64,000 nucleotides of DNA from Aporhodopirellula rubra (lineage in GTDB: Bacteria; Planctomycetota; Planctomycetia; Pirellulales; Pirellulaceae): NCBI RefSeq assembly GCF_014192335.1, contig NZ_JACHXU010000014.1, positions 124,001 to 188,000 on the forward strand, read 5' to 3'. Position 1 is the first letter of the stretch; the number at the start of each line of letters is the position of its first letter. Positions 19,131-27,809 of the stretch are shown one piece after another. A program made the position numbers and the translations under genes. The notes below the pieces were generated by a model that worked only from the letters and a program-made list of their open reading frames with translations, was not told the origin of the DNA and ran no database searches.

Positions 19131-20390
19131 ATGCTAAATGTTCGAAAAAGACGCGCGTTCACGCTGGTTGAATTGCTCGTCGTGATCGCGATTATCGGAG
19201 TGTTGGTTGGCCTCCTGTTGCCGGCTGTTCAAGCGGCACGTGAAGCCGCACGTCGGATGAGTTGCAGTAATAATTTCAAGCAAATCGGATTGGCGATCCA
19301 CAATTACCACAGCGCCTACAATCAGTTACCAACCAACCACACCGGAACGGATCGTGCGTCCAATGGCGACGTTTCGGTAAACAGCAATCGTCGTTTCCTA
19401 AGTTGGTTGGTTCCGATCCTTCCGTTTGTTGAACAACAAGCGTTGTGGGAGCACATTTCCAATCCGAGCCAGGAAACCACGCCGGGCACGACCATGTCGA
19501 CTGCCACGCTGAACGGGACCTGGCCATCGATGGGCCCCGTGCCGTGGGAGTCACGTTACGTTCCTTGGGCGACTCAAGTTTCGTCGTATCGCTGCCCGAG
19601 TGACCCCGCAAACCTTCCTGGTGTTGCGACCGGACGGACGAATTATGCGGCATCGTTGGGTGACACGATCGACTCATGTTACTACGGAGGACGCAACGAA
19701 GTAGGAGCGTATCAGCAACCATCAAACTACTCGCGTAACAGTGACGGTGACATGACTCTGCGTGCCCGTGCGTCATACCGGGGATTCTTCTGGAGCCGGC
19801 ATCGAGTTGGATTCCGTGATTGCCTCGATGGATTGTCCAACACGATCGCCGGTGGCGAAATCTGCACGTCGCTCGGCGCACGTGAAACGCGTGCGGACTG
19901 GGTTCGCAACGTTTCGATGCGAGGTGACGGAAGTTGGGACGGTGCCGGAGAACCTATCCGTTGCAAACAGGGAGCCCACATCGACGCCGCCCGCCCATCG
20001 TTCTACACGTCAGGGGCCAGCGTTGAGACGAACCCTTTGAACTCGCGTGGTTGTCGTTGGGCCGATGGTCGTTTGACGTACACAGCGGTCCAAACGATCT
20101 TGCCACCGAACAGTGCGAACTGTTCCCGAGGATCGAGCGACGGGAACGATTACTTCATCTCAACGGTAGGCAGTCGCCACCAGGGCGGAGCTCACGTTTT
20201 GATGGGTGACGGTGCGGTCAAATTCATCACCGACAGTATCGAAACCGGTGACTTGAGCGATAACGCCGTCGTGGCGTCGTTCAGCGGCCACACGTCCAAC
20301 CCGAACTTGGCCGGTGCGCAAAGCCCATACGGGCTCTGGGGAGCACTCGGAACTCGGGCGGCAAAGGAAGTGATCGAATCAGAATTCTGA
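19131..20390 (+). CDS. DUF1559 domain protein with prepilin-type N-terminus
   Basis: A 419-residue protein with a type IV prepilin-like start: a basic leader RKRRA, then FTLVELLVVIAIIGVLVGLL, where cleavage and methylation would occur before Phe. The DUF1559 domain follows, marked by PAVQAAREAARRMSCSNNFK and, near the C-terminus, HQGGAHVLMGDGAVKFI. The family is highly expanded in planctomycetes and its members are presumed surface or pseudopilin proteins; individual functions are unknown. A strong intrinsic terminator follows 25 bases after the stop. Confidence 0.95.
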   Translation: MLNVRKRRAFTLVELLVVIAIIGVLVGLLLPAVQAAREAARRMSCSNNFKQIGLAIHNYHSAYNQLPTNHTGTDRASNGDVSVNSNRRFLSWLVPILPFVEQQALWEHISNPSQETTPGTTMSTATLNGTWPSMGPVPWESRYVPWATQVSSYRCPSDPANLPGVATGRTNYAASLGDTIDSCYYGGRNEVGAYQQPSNYSRNSDGDMTLRARASYRGFFWSRHRVGFRDCLDGLSNTIAGGEICTSLGARETRADWVRNVSMRGDGSWDGAGEPIRCKQGAHIDAARPSFYTSGASVETNPLNSRGCRWADGRLTYTAVQTILPPNSANCSRGSSDGNDYFISTVGSRHQGGAHVLMGDGAVKFITDSIETGDLSDNAVVASFSGHTSNPNLAGAQSPYGLWGALGTRAAKEVIESEF

Positions 20391-20415
20391 TTCATTTCAC
20401 GGTTTAGTATCGCGA

Positions 20416-20451
20416 GAGATAGCCAAATTCGGTTTGGCTATCTCTTTTTTT
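20416..20451 (+). terminator. rho-independent terminator after DUF1559 gene
   Basis: A perfect 12-base stem (GAGATAGCCAAA at 20416-20427 pairing with TTTGGCTATCTC at 20433-20444) with loop TTCGG, followed directly by seven T. It lies 25 bases after the DUF1559 stop and should end the lipoprotein-DUF1559 transcript. Confidence 0.93.
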
Positions 20452-20679
20452 GCTAGATGGAGCATCCTGGCTTGACGTTCGAGACCCATAAAGCTTTGCG
20501 GATGTCGCCGGACGTCGGGCAACTGAAATTCAGCGAATCTTTCTTCTGGGAACGCACTCGCTCGAATTTGTGATACTCTCGACTGAGTACAGTGGTCCTC
20601 GAATACTCGCTAAAATGGATCGCGGCCGTGGAAGCCAATGCAGCACAAACACACACCTTAAAAGTTTGATCGATAGACA

Positions 20680-23652
20680 ATGAAGCTTTTGATTCTTCAC
20701 GCGAGCAACATGAAATGGCGGTTGGCCTGTGTCGGTTCCGCTGCGCTGATCGGATTGGGCGGTATTGGATTAGGCGGTATCGGTTTCGGCGGTGAGGTGG
20801 ATGGAGACGAGGTTTCCTCGGTTCCTGAGATCGTCGATTTCAATGATCATGTCAGGCCGATCTTCAATGCGCACTGCACCGCGTGTCATGGCGGTGTGAA
20901 ACAGGCGGGCGACGTTTCGTTTGTTTACAAGGAGCAGGTGCTCCCACCGAAAGGGTGGATCGTCGAACCGGGCGACCCAGACAGTTCCATCCTGATTGAA
21001 CGAGTGCTCGAAACCGATCCGGATACGCGGATGCCGCCGCCCGACCACGGTCCCGCTTTATCGCAATCCGATATCGCAATATTGAGTCGTTGGGTCGAAC
21101 AGGGAGCGGTTTGGGATGCGAGTCACTGGTCGTATGCGGCTCCGAAACCGCGTCCGATTCCCGAAGTTGCCGATTCCTCCTGGCCTCGCCTGTCATTGGA
21201 TCGGTTCGTGTTGGCGAAAATGCTCGAGCACGATCTGACGCCGTCGGAGGATGCGACGGCTGAGCGTTGGTTGCGCCGCGTGAGTTTAGATCTCACCGGT
21301 CTGCCGCCGTCGCTTCAGCAACGCAGCGATTTTCTCGATGAGTATGAGCAAAATGCTGACGCCGCGCGAGAGAATGTCGTCGATCGATTGCTCGCCTCAG
21401 AAGCATTTGGTGAACGATGGGCGAGTGTTTGGCTGGACCAAATTCGCTACTCCGACTCGAAAGGGTTGGGGCTCGATGGTCGGCGTTCGGTTTGGAAGTA
21501 CCGCGATTGGGTGATCGATTCTTTCAATGACGACCTCCCCTACGATCAATTTACGATCAAGCAAATCGCGGGCGACCTTCTTCCGAACCCGACGATGGAA
21601 GACTTGATCGCAACCGCGGCCCATCGCCTAACCCAATCAAACGAAGAGGGGGGCACCGACGATGAAGAGTTTCGCGTCGCGGCGGTGCTCGATCGCGTGA
21701 GCACGACATGGCAGACATGGATGGGTGTCACCTTTGGGTGTGTGCAATGCCACAGTCATCCTTATGACCCGTTTCGACACGAAGAGTTCTATCAATTTGC
21801 GGCGTTCTTCAATAACACCTCGGACACCGATCTCGATGAAGATTGGCCGACGATCGACGCACCGATTGATTGTTCCGACTACGCACGTGCCGAAGAGCTG
21901 GACCATCAGATTCGAGAACTTCGTGGTCAGATTTGGAACTCGGAGTTTGACCAGTTGAAGCGTGCGGATAGATGGCAACCGCTCACCGACATGACGGCGA
22001 AGACGAACAAGGCGACGCAGATGGACGTCGAACGCGTCGACGATCACGATGAGTTCTTCACCGTCGATACCGTCAGTCGCAACACAGACATTACACTCGA
22101 GGCACCCTTGCCTGCGTCGCTGGTACAACTGACCGCGATCCGGTTGACCGCGAAACCGCTCGACCCGCAATCGGCATTGGATGATTCCGAGTGGGGATTT
22201 GTTCTGGCTTCCTTCGAGGTCGAGTTGGTTGGTAACGAGGGAACCAAGACCACGCCGTTGTCATTTCGTCGTGTGATTAGCGACGAGATGGATCCGATTT
22301 ACGATTCGAATGCGAGTTTGGATCCAAAGTCATCGCATGGCTTTGCCGCGTACACGCGCATCAACCATCCACGCGAAGCCGCTTTCCTACTCGAAGCGCC
22401 TGTTGAGGTGCCCGCGAACGCGCGGCTCCGTGTGACACTGAAACACCGCAAATTCATTCTCGCTGCGTTTTCGCTGGTGACTCGACGTGGGCATTTGGCC
22501 GTCAGTGATAACGATGCGTTTGTGGATCTTGTGAATGATGATTCGATTTCGGCCATGCGGAAATCGCTCGCGGAACTCGAAAAGAAGCGATCGGGAATTC
22601 GATCCGTACGAATTCCCGTGATGCAGGAGCGTCCCTCTCACCTGCGTCGCCCGAGCCACCTGTTCGAACGTGGACTTTTTTTGACGAAGGGACAGGAAGT
22701 CACACCGGGCACGCCCGCGTCGCTGCCCCCGCTCGCATTCGATGAGTCATCGGGGGATTCGGACGTGCCGAACCGTTTGACGATGGCGAATTGGTTGGTC
22801 AGCCCCGAGAACCCGTTAACCGCACGTGTGGCCGTGAACCGAGTTTGGGCTCAATTGTTTGGAACCGGAATCGTTGCCAGTGAAGAAGATTTTGGTTCGT
22901 CGGGTGAACTACCAACGCATCCTGAACTGCTGGACTTTCTCGCCCTGCGTTTTCAAAACGAACAGGCATGGAGCATGAAGTCGATGATTCGCGAAATCGT
23001 GCTGTCACGCACCTATGCTCAGTCCTCCATGTTGAGCGAAGAGAGCTATCGACGCGATCCGCAGAACCAATGGCTCTCGCGAGGTCCACGGCATCGGTTG
23101 TCCTCGGAAGTGGTCCGCGACCAAGCACTCTCGTTGTCGGGATTACTCAGCCGGGAAATGCATGGCGAACCGGTGCATCCACCGATCCCCGATGGCGTTT
23201 GGAAACCGTTTCATGGTGGCGACAAATGGAACGTGGCCAAACGGGGTGACGATAGCCGCTACCGTCGCTCGATTTACACTTACATGAAACGCAGCATCCC
23301 CTATCCGATGTTCGCGGCATTCGACGCACCGTCTCGCGAATTTTGTGCACCGCGTCGGTTGCGTTCGAACACGCCGTTGCAGGCGTTGATGATGTTGAAC
23401 GATGAGACGTTTGTGGAGTGCGCCGTCGCGCTCGCTGATCGCATGCGGTCGATCGGAGAGGATCGACGCGAACAAATGCGTCATGGATTCCTGATCGTGA
23501 CGTGCCGCGAACCGTCCGATGCGGATCTCGCAGACCTGCAAGATTTGCTCGAGTCGCAACCGGGCGTCGTGGACAAAGGGGATGAATCTGCCGACCCGTT
23601 GGTCGCAGTCGCAGCGGTGTTACTAAACCTCGACGAAGTCGTGATGAAATAG
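20680..23652 (+). CDS. PSCyt1/DUF1549/DUF1553 planctomycete cytochrome-like protein
   Basis: A 990-residue secreted protein. After a hydrophobic N-terminus comes a PSCyt1 cytochrome-like domain with haem motif CTACH at about residues 66-70. DUF1549 (about 165-380) includes WLRRVSLDLTGLPPS and a second CxxCH, CVQCHSHPYDPF, at about 354. DUF1553 (about 690-950) includes TARVAVNRVWAQLFGTGIV. Such proteins occur in large numbers in planctomycetes next to DUF1501 genes and are thought to act in periplasmic oxidation of complex substrates; this is not proven. ATG 20680 is used; ATG 20710 is a possible start too. The DUF1501 gene follows after 6 bases, so the two form an operon. Confidence 0.94.
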   Translation: MKLLILHASNMKWRLACVGSAALIGLGGIGLGGIGFGGEVDGDEVSSVPEIVDFNDHVRPIFNAHCTACHGGVKQAGDVSFVYKEQVLPPKGWIVEPGDPDSSILIERVLETDPDTRMPPPDHGPALSQSDIAILSRWVEQGAVWDASHWSYAAPKPRPIPEVADSSWPRLSLDRFVLAKMLEHDLTPSEDATAERWLRRVSLDLTGLPPSLQQRSDFLDEYEQNADAARENVVDRLLASEAFGERWASVWLDQIRYSDSKGLGLDGRRSVWKYRDWVIDSFNDDLPYDQFTIKQIAGDLLPNPTMEDLIATAAHRLTQSNEEGGTDDEEFRVAAVLDRVSTTWQTWMGVTFGCVQCHSHPYDPFRHEEFYQFAAFFNNTSDTDLDEDWPTIDAPIDCSDYARAEELDHQIRELRGQIWNSEFDQLKRADRWQPLTDMTAKTNKATQMDVERVDDHDEFFTVDTVSRNTDITLEAPLPASLVQLTAIRLTAKPLDPQSALDDSEWGFVLASFEVELVGNEGTKTTPLSFRRVISDEMDPIYDSNASLDPKSSHGFAAYTRINHPREAAFLLEAPVEVPANARLRVTLKHRKFILAAFSLVTRRGHLAVSDNDAFVDLVNDDSISAMRKSLAELEKKRSGIRSVRIPVMQERPSHLRRPSHLFERGLFLTKGQEVTPGTPASLPPLAFDESSGDSDVPNRLTMANWLVSPENPLTARVAVNRVWAQLFGTGIVASEEDFGSSGELPTHPELLDFLALRFQNEQAWSMKSMIREIVLSRTYAQSSMLSEESYRRDPQNQWLSRGPRHRLSSEVVRDQALSLSGLLSREMHGEPVHPPIPDGVWKPFHGGDKWNVAKRGDDSRYRRSIYTYMKRSIPYPMFAAFDAPSREFCAPRRLRSNTPLQALMMLNDETFVECAVALADRMRSIGEDRREQMRHGFLIVTCREPSDADLADLQDLLESQPGVVDKGDESADPLVAVAAVLLNLDEVVMK

Positions 23653-23658
23653 GAAGAC

Positions 23659-25152
23659 ATGATGAGTAACAGGAATCTTTACGCCGAAACTCAATTGACG
23701 GCACTCCAACAGCAAACTCGTCGGCACTTTCTCAAAGGGTGCACGACAGGCATGGGGGCGATGTGGTTGGCGATGCAGAATGGCGCTGATGCAAGCACGG
23801 TGAAACATCACCCTCTCCATGATGCGCAGAATCCGTTGAGTGCGATCGCGCCGCCGCTGCCCGCCAAGGCGAAACGGGTGATCTATTTGCACATGATCGG
23901 TGCGCCCAGCCAACTCGAACTATTCGATTACAAGCCTGATTTGAAGCGGTTGGACGGGAAGGATTGCCCTCAATCCTTTTTGGAGGGCAAGCGTTTTGCG
24001 TTCATCCAAGGCACGCCGAAAATGCTCGGTCCGCAGTACCCGTTCCAACAGCACGGCGAAAGCGGCAGTTGGGTATCGGATCGCTTCCCACATTTCGCAA
24101 AGCACGTCGATGACGTTTGTTTCATCAAAACGATGCAAACCGACCAATTCAATCATGGGCCGGCTCAGTTGATGGTTCACACCGGTCAAGCACGCATGGG
24201 GTATCCGTCGATCGGATCGTGGACGACGTGGGGACTGGGAACCGAAAACGAAAACCTGCCTGGATTTATCGTCTTGTTGTCTGGCGGTCGGCAGCCACGT
24301 GTCGGCAAGGCGTTATGGAGCGGCGGTTTCTTGCCATCGGTTTATCAAGGCGTCCAATGTCGTTCGCAAGGTGACCCCGTGCTCGACATTTCCAACCCAG
24401 CGGGCGTAACGAGCGACCGCCGCCGCGCGATGCTCGACACACTCAGCCGCTTAAATCAACGAAACTATGAGACGTTCGGCGATCCAGAAACGTTGACCCG
24501 AATCGCACAGTATGAGATGGCGTTTCGGATGCAATCGGCAGTTCCCGACGCGATGGATATCACCGACGAACCGAAGCACGTTCACGAAGCCTACGGTACC
24601 CAACCGGGCAAGGAATCGTTCGCGAATAATTGCCTGTTGGCTCGGAGGTTGGCTGAACGCGATGTGCGATACATTCAATTGTTCGATTGGGGATGGGACT
24701 CACATGGTGCCGACAAAGGCGAGGCTCTTAACGCGGGCTTTAAGAACAAGTGCGATCAAGTCGATCGTCCGATCGCCGCTTTGTTGAGCGATCTCAAACA
24801 GCGAGGGTTGCTCGATGACACGCTCGTGATCTGGAGTGGTGAATTCGGTAGAACACCGATGCGTGAAAATCGTGGCGGTGGTGAAATGAAGTACATCGGT
24901 CGCGATCACAATCCAGGCGCTTTCACGCTATGGATGGCGGGCGGGGGAGTGAAACCAGGGTTCAGCTACGGTGAAACTGATGCCGTTGGCTATTCCGCGG
25001 AAGTCAATCCGGTGCACTTGCGAGACTTTCACGCGACGATGTTGCACTTATGCGGATTTGATCACAATCGTCTGAGCTATCCGTTTCAAGGGCTCGACCA
25101 GAAACTAACGGGCGTGCAGCCGGCGCGAGTGATTCACGAAGTCCTGGCATAG
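23659..25152 (+). CDS. DUF1501 domain protein, Tat-exported
   Basis: A 497-residue protein with a twin-arginine signal (TRRHFLKGCTTGMGAMW). The DUF1501 fold is related to alkaline phosphatases and sulfatases and is marked by LHMIGAPSQLELFDYKP near the start, DWGWDSHGA in the middle and WSGEFGRTPM with GRDHNP near the end, residues that would bind metal. Two Met codons open the gene at 23659. It is cotranscribed with the PSCyt1 protein upstream, the standard planctomycete pairing. Substrate unknown. Confidence 0.94.
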   Translation: MMSNRNLYAETQLTALQQQTRRHFLKGCTTGMGAMWLAMQNGADASTVKHHPLHDAQNPLSAIAPPLPAKAKRVIYLHMIGAPSQLELFDYKPDLKRLDGKDCPQSFLEGKRFAFIQGTPKMLGPQYPFQQHGESGSWVSDRFPHFAKHVDDVCFIKTMQTDQFNHGPAQLMVHTGQARMGYPSIGSWTTWGLGTENENLPGFIVLLSGGRQPRVGKALWSGGFLPSVYQGVQCRSQGDPVLDISNPAGVTSDRRRAMLDTLSRLNQRNYETFGDPETLTRIAQYEMAFRMQSAVPDAMDITDEPKHVHEAYGTQPGKESFANNCLLARRLAERDVRYIQLFDWGWDSHGADKGEALNAGFKNKCDQVDRPIAALLSDLKQRGLLDDTLVIWSGEFGRTPMRENRGGGEMKYIGRDHNPGAFTLWMAGGGVKPGFSYGETDAVGYSAEVNPVHLRDFHATMLHLCGFDHNRLSYPFQGLDQKLTGVQPARVIHEVLA

Positions 25153-25160
25153 TCGCGGAG

Positions 25161-25976
25161 CTAAAATGACGCGATGGCTTCCTCGTATGCTTGCAGTGCC
25201 TCGTTGATAAACAGCGTCATGGTTGCACCAAATCGCGGGTTGATTTCCATCAATTTTGGTTTGCCATCGATGATTTTGTAATCAAGGCAACAAATGCCTT
25301 CGTAGTTTAGCGAACGCAACATTAATTCGAAGATTTCGATAAACGGAGTTCGCTCAAACGTCTCCCGCCGTGACGCGAAGCATTGGCTCCCCTTCACATA
25401 TAGGCCTGGCGGGAAGAAGTATTTGACGGTTCGCGAGAACACGATCCGTCCGTGTGCCATGATGGCGTGCGTCGCGTATTCTTCGGTACCAGGAAGGTGT
25501 TCCTGGGTCATGTGGGTATCTGCCGCTAGGTCCGACGCGTGCTCTTCTTCATCGGACGGACTGGCAATGATGTTTGTGCCTTTTCCGAACGCGGAGTGCC
25601 GACGTTTCAGCATGTAGGGATAATCGAACGTTTGGTTGTAGGCGGGCAAATGTTCACCGAACCCGTACTCGTTGAGACGTTGCATTAACGTCAGTTTGTC
25701 CTTGCATAGTTCGATTACGTCGGTGGTCGGAACCAACGCGGAGACACCATGCAAATGGCGATGGTGCCGATTGAACTCCATCGAATCGTGTACCGTCAGC
25801 GGAAAGAGCACGCTGTAACGATTGACGTTGACGGATGCGAAGTCGTAGCAAAACGGGACGTAGCCAATCAACGACTCCCCGATCAGTTGATTCCAATCGT
25901 CTTTACGTGAAAACAGTACCGAAGTCTTGCGTTGAAGTCGGCTTTGGGTCAGTCGTATCGTGTCAGTCCATTTCAT
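25161..25976 (-). CDS. ATP-grasp domain protein
   Basis: A 271-residue enzyme of the ATP-grasp superfamily, which joins a carboxylate to an amine or similar group using ATP. Visible: CKDKLTLMQRL before the ATP lid, YPYMLKRRHSAFGKGTNII as the lysine/glycine-rich loop, QEHLPGTEEYATHAIM, and the Mg-binding end CLDYKIIDGKPKLMEINPRFG. The layout resembles carbamoyl-phosphate-synthase-like ligases. ATG 25976 is chosen over TTG 25997. The neighbours are a convergent DUF1501 gene and, upstream on the same strand, a glycosidase-like gene. Substrate unknown; a role in making a surface or small-molecule conjugate is possible. Confidence 0.85.
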   Translation of the reverse strand: MKWTDTIRLTQSRLQRKTSVLFSRKDDWNQLIGESLIGYVPFCYDFASVNVNRYSVLFPLTVHDSMEFNRHHRHLHGVSALVPTTDVIELCKDKLTLMQRLNEYGFGEHLPAYNQTFDYPYMLKRRHSAFGKGTNIIASPSDEEEHASDLAADTHMTQEHLPGTEEYATHAIMAHGRIVFSRTVKYFFPPGLYVKGSQCFASRRETFERTPFIEIFELMLRSLNYEGICCLDYKIIDGKPKLMEINPRFGATMTLFINEALQAYEEAIASF

Positions 25977-26116
25977 CGGCGAACGATAACAAGGCAATCG
26001 ACGAATTGGAATATCGAGAGTGCCACGCTCTAGAAATGTCCGAGCTAAGGCGAACGTGTGAACCGAAAACGAACCTTAGCGTTGGACGCGTACTCACTAC
26101 TTCCCGCCAAGTGCGG

Positions 26117-27298
26117 CTATTGTGCGAGTGCTTTGCGAGCGTTTTCGAATTCTCCGTTACCGATCATCACCGCGACCGCGTCCCATCGTTGAACGTCTTT
26201 CTGACTGGATGCTTTTCGTCGCTGCAGCAATAACTGCCACGGTAACCGCAAATCTTCGGCGCCGGCGTTCAGTTTCAGTTCTGATCGACGACGCCGCAAA
26301 TTTTGTAGGGCTTCCAAGTCGCGATAGCCAAACTCGACGCTCGGTTCGATGCAAGTTCCTTCGCCCCAATCGTTCCACGTGACCAATTGAATGATCCGTG
26401 TCCCGGATGCGAACGCATGACGCATCGTTGTCAGGAACGTCTTCCCATCGTTGTCGCCGATTCGCACGTAACCGTCATTCACGTTTGCTTTCGCATACAC
26501 GTCGACAAAACGAGGATAGACAGCGGGAATGGAATCGGGCCAGCGAAGCGATGCTCGGTCAAAATGTTCGCTCCGAAGTAGTCCTTCGTCCGGGATCGGC
26601 CAATCGAATGCACCCGTGGCGCCGTCGCGGCGTGTGTGTTCACTGAAATACGCCAGTGGCGTGCGGGTGTGTTTTAGGAGCGATGTCCATTGCGGACCAC
26701 TCAGCCCCGTGTTGCCGAAGGAGAGCAGGACGGGTTTGCCGTCCAAGCGAACGTATCCCGGACGCATGAACCAATTTTCCGCGAGCCAGTCGATCTCGGT
26801 TGCGACGTGTTGTTCGATTTGGTCTGCCGAGATGCGTCCCTCTTTGACCAGTGGCGTCACAGTTTGGTCTTCATAACAAATTGCGAACTGCATCTCCATT
26901 CGTTCGACCGCATCGATCAGTCGCTGTGTGTTGCGATGCAGAACGGCGTAGTCCGACAGGTCCGTCAGCCCGTACCAGTCGACGATGACGCCATCGATGC
27001 CGCACAATTTCATCAGCAAGAGATGGTATTCGAGAATTGAGGGATCGGACGAATCGTACGCACCCGCGAGCGGATAGTGATGGGAGGCGACGTCACGGCG
27101 TCCGTCGTTAATCGTTTCCGGATCAAATCGGTTCATCGTCCAGTGCCACCCCCATTGGGGACTGACGGGTTTGGCGACGTACCAGGGCATGTAGTGTGCC
27201 AGGACCAGCGGTCTGTCGCGGCACTCGAGAGGTTCATCAGCAGGGGCGTTCATGTGGAATGAAAGGAACGCGATCAGTACAAGGGCAATCGTTCGCAT
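26117..27298 (-). CDS. secreted glycoside hydrolase-like protein (GH99/GH71 type)
   Basis: A 393-residue protein with a signal peptide (MRTIALVLIAFLSFHMNA). The start of the barrel reads LVLAHYMPWYV, followed by DGVIVDWYGL and near the end IQLVTWNDWGEGTCIEPS. These are hallmarks of GH99/GH71-like barrels, known in the family to act on alpha-mannosides or alpha-glucans. Acidic residues in IVDWYG and NDWGEGT are candidates for catalysis. Exact specificity cannot be read. The gene stands 141 bases upstream of the ATP-grasp gene on the same strand. Confidence 0.82.
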   Translation of the reverse strand: MRTIALVLIAFLSFHMNAPADEPLECRDRPLVLAHYMPWYVAKPVSPQWGWHWTMNRFDPETINDGRRDVASHHYPLAGAYDSSDPSILEYHLLLMKLCGIDGVIVDWYGLTDLSDYAVLHRNTQRLIDAVERMEMQFAICYEDQTVTPLVKEGRISADQIEQHVATEIDWLAENWFMRPGYVRLDGKPVLLSFGNTGLSGPQWTSLLKHTRTPLAYFSEHTRRDGATGAFDWPIPDEGLLRSEHFDRASLRWPDSIPAVYPRFVDVYAKANVNDGYVRIGDNDGKTFLTTMRHAFASGTRIIQLVTWNDWGEGTCIEPSVEFGYRDLEALQNLRRRRSELKLNAGAEDLRLPWQLLLQRRKASSQKDVQRWDAVAVMIGNGEFENARKALAQ

Positions 27299-27413
27299 GG
27301 GGATTTATTCGTCGGTGCTGAATGGGAGTTTGGGCCGTCGCGGATGTCGTTAGGCTGTCTAGGAGATGATGAGGTTTGCTGGCGTTGCTGCCGCGTGTTT
27401 GGTTTTCGACTCG

Positions 27414-27512
27414 CCGGTAGGTATCCCGAAGGGATTGAAGATAATAGCCGGAGGTCGCGCAGCGCACCTACGGATATCCCGGCTAATCTATCGAACGCCT
27501 TCGGCGTGCGCA
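27414..27512. repeat. interspersed planctomycete-type palindromic repeat
   Basis: A non-coding block with the string ATCCCGAAGGGATTGAAGAT, then ATAATAGCCGGAGG and, further on, CCGGCTAATC and CGCCTTCGGCG. It contains the self-complementary ATCCCGAAGGGAT and CGCCTTCGGCG. I recognise this wording as that of a dispersed element of Rhodopirellula-type genomes; copy number was not checked. It separates the glycosidase-like gene from the [2Fe-2S] gene. Confidence 0.5.
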
Positions 27513-27549
27513 AAAGTGTGCTCAACCGCCCCCGTCCAAGCCCTCACTA

Positions 27550-27804
27550 CTAACGTTTGTTCTCTTGCTCGCGATATTGGGCTCGCTTGCTTGCGTAGGC
27601 GTCGATGTCGGGCAATGTCTCTGTTTCAGGGCGTTCGGATTCGAGCAAACGTGTGAGGAAGGGACGACACCAACCGCATCCCGTGCCCGCACCGTAGCAC
27701 TCAGATAACTGGCTCGCTTTCTGCGGTCGATGCACGCGGATGTACTGGATGACTTTCCGACGCGTGACGTGGAAACACAAGCACAGATCATCGTCGTCGG
27801 TCAT
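27550..27804 (-). CDS. BFD-like [2Fe-2S]-binding protein
   Basis: An 84-residue protein with the Cys pattern CLC near residues 8-10 and CGWC near residues 43-46 (GAGTGCGWCRPF), the four ligands of a BFD-type [2Fe-2S] cluster as in bacterioferritin-associated ferredoxin. The tail is polar. ATG 27804 is chosen because the extension beyond it runs into the GntP gene. It begins 5 bases after the GntP stop and is probably cotranscribed and coupled. Role may be electron transfer or iron sensing; the link to a sugar-acid permease is unexplained. Confidence 0.85.
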   Translation of the reverse strand: MTDDDDLCLCFHVTRRKVIQYIRVHRPQKASQLSECYGAGTGCGWCRPFLTRLLESERPETETLPDIDAYASKRAQYREQENKR

Positions 27805-27809
27805 GCTCG

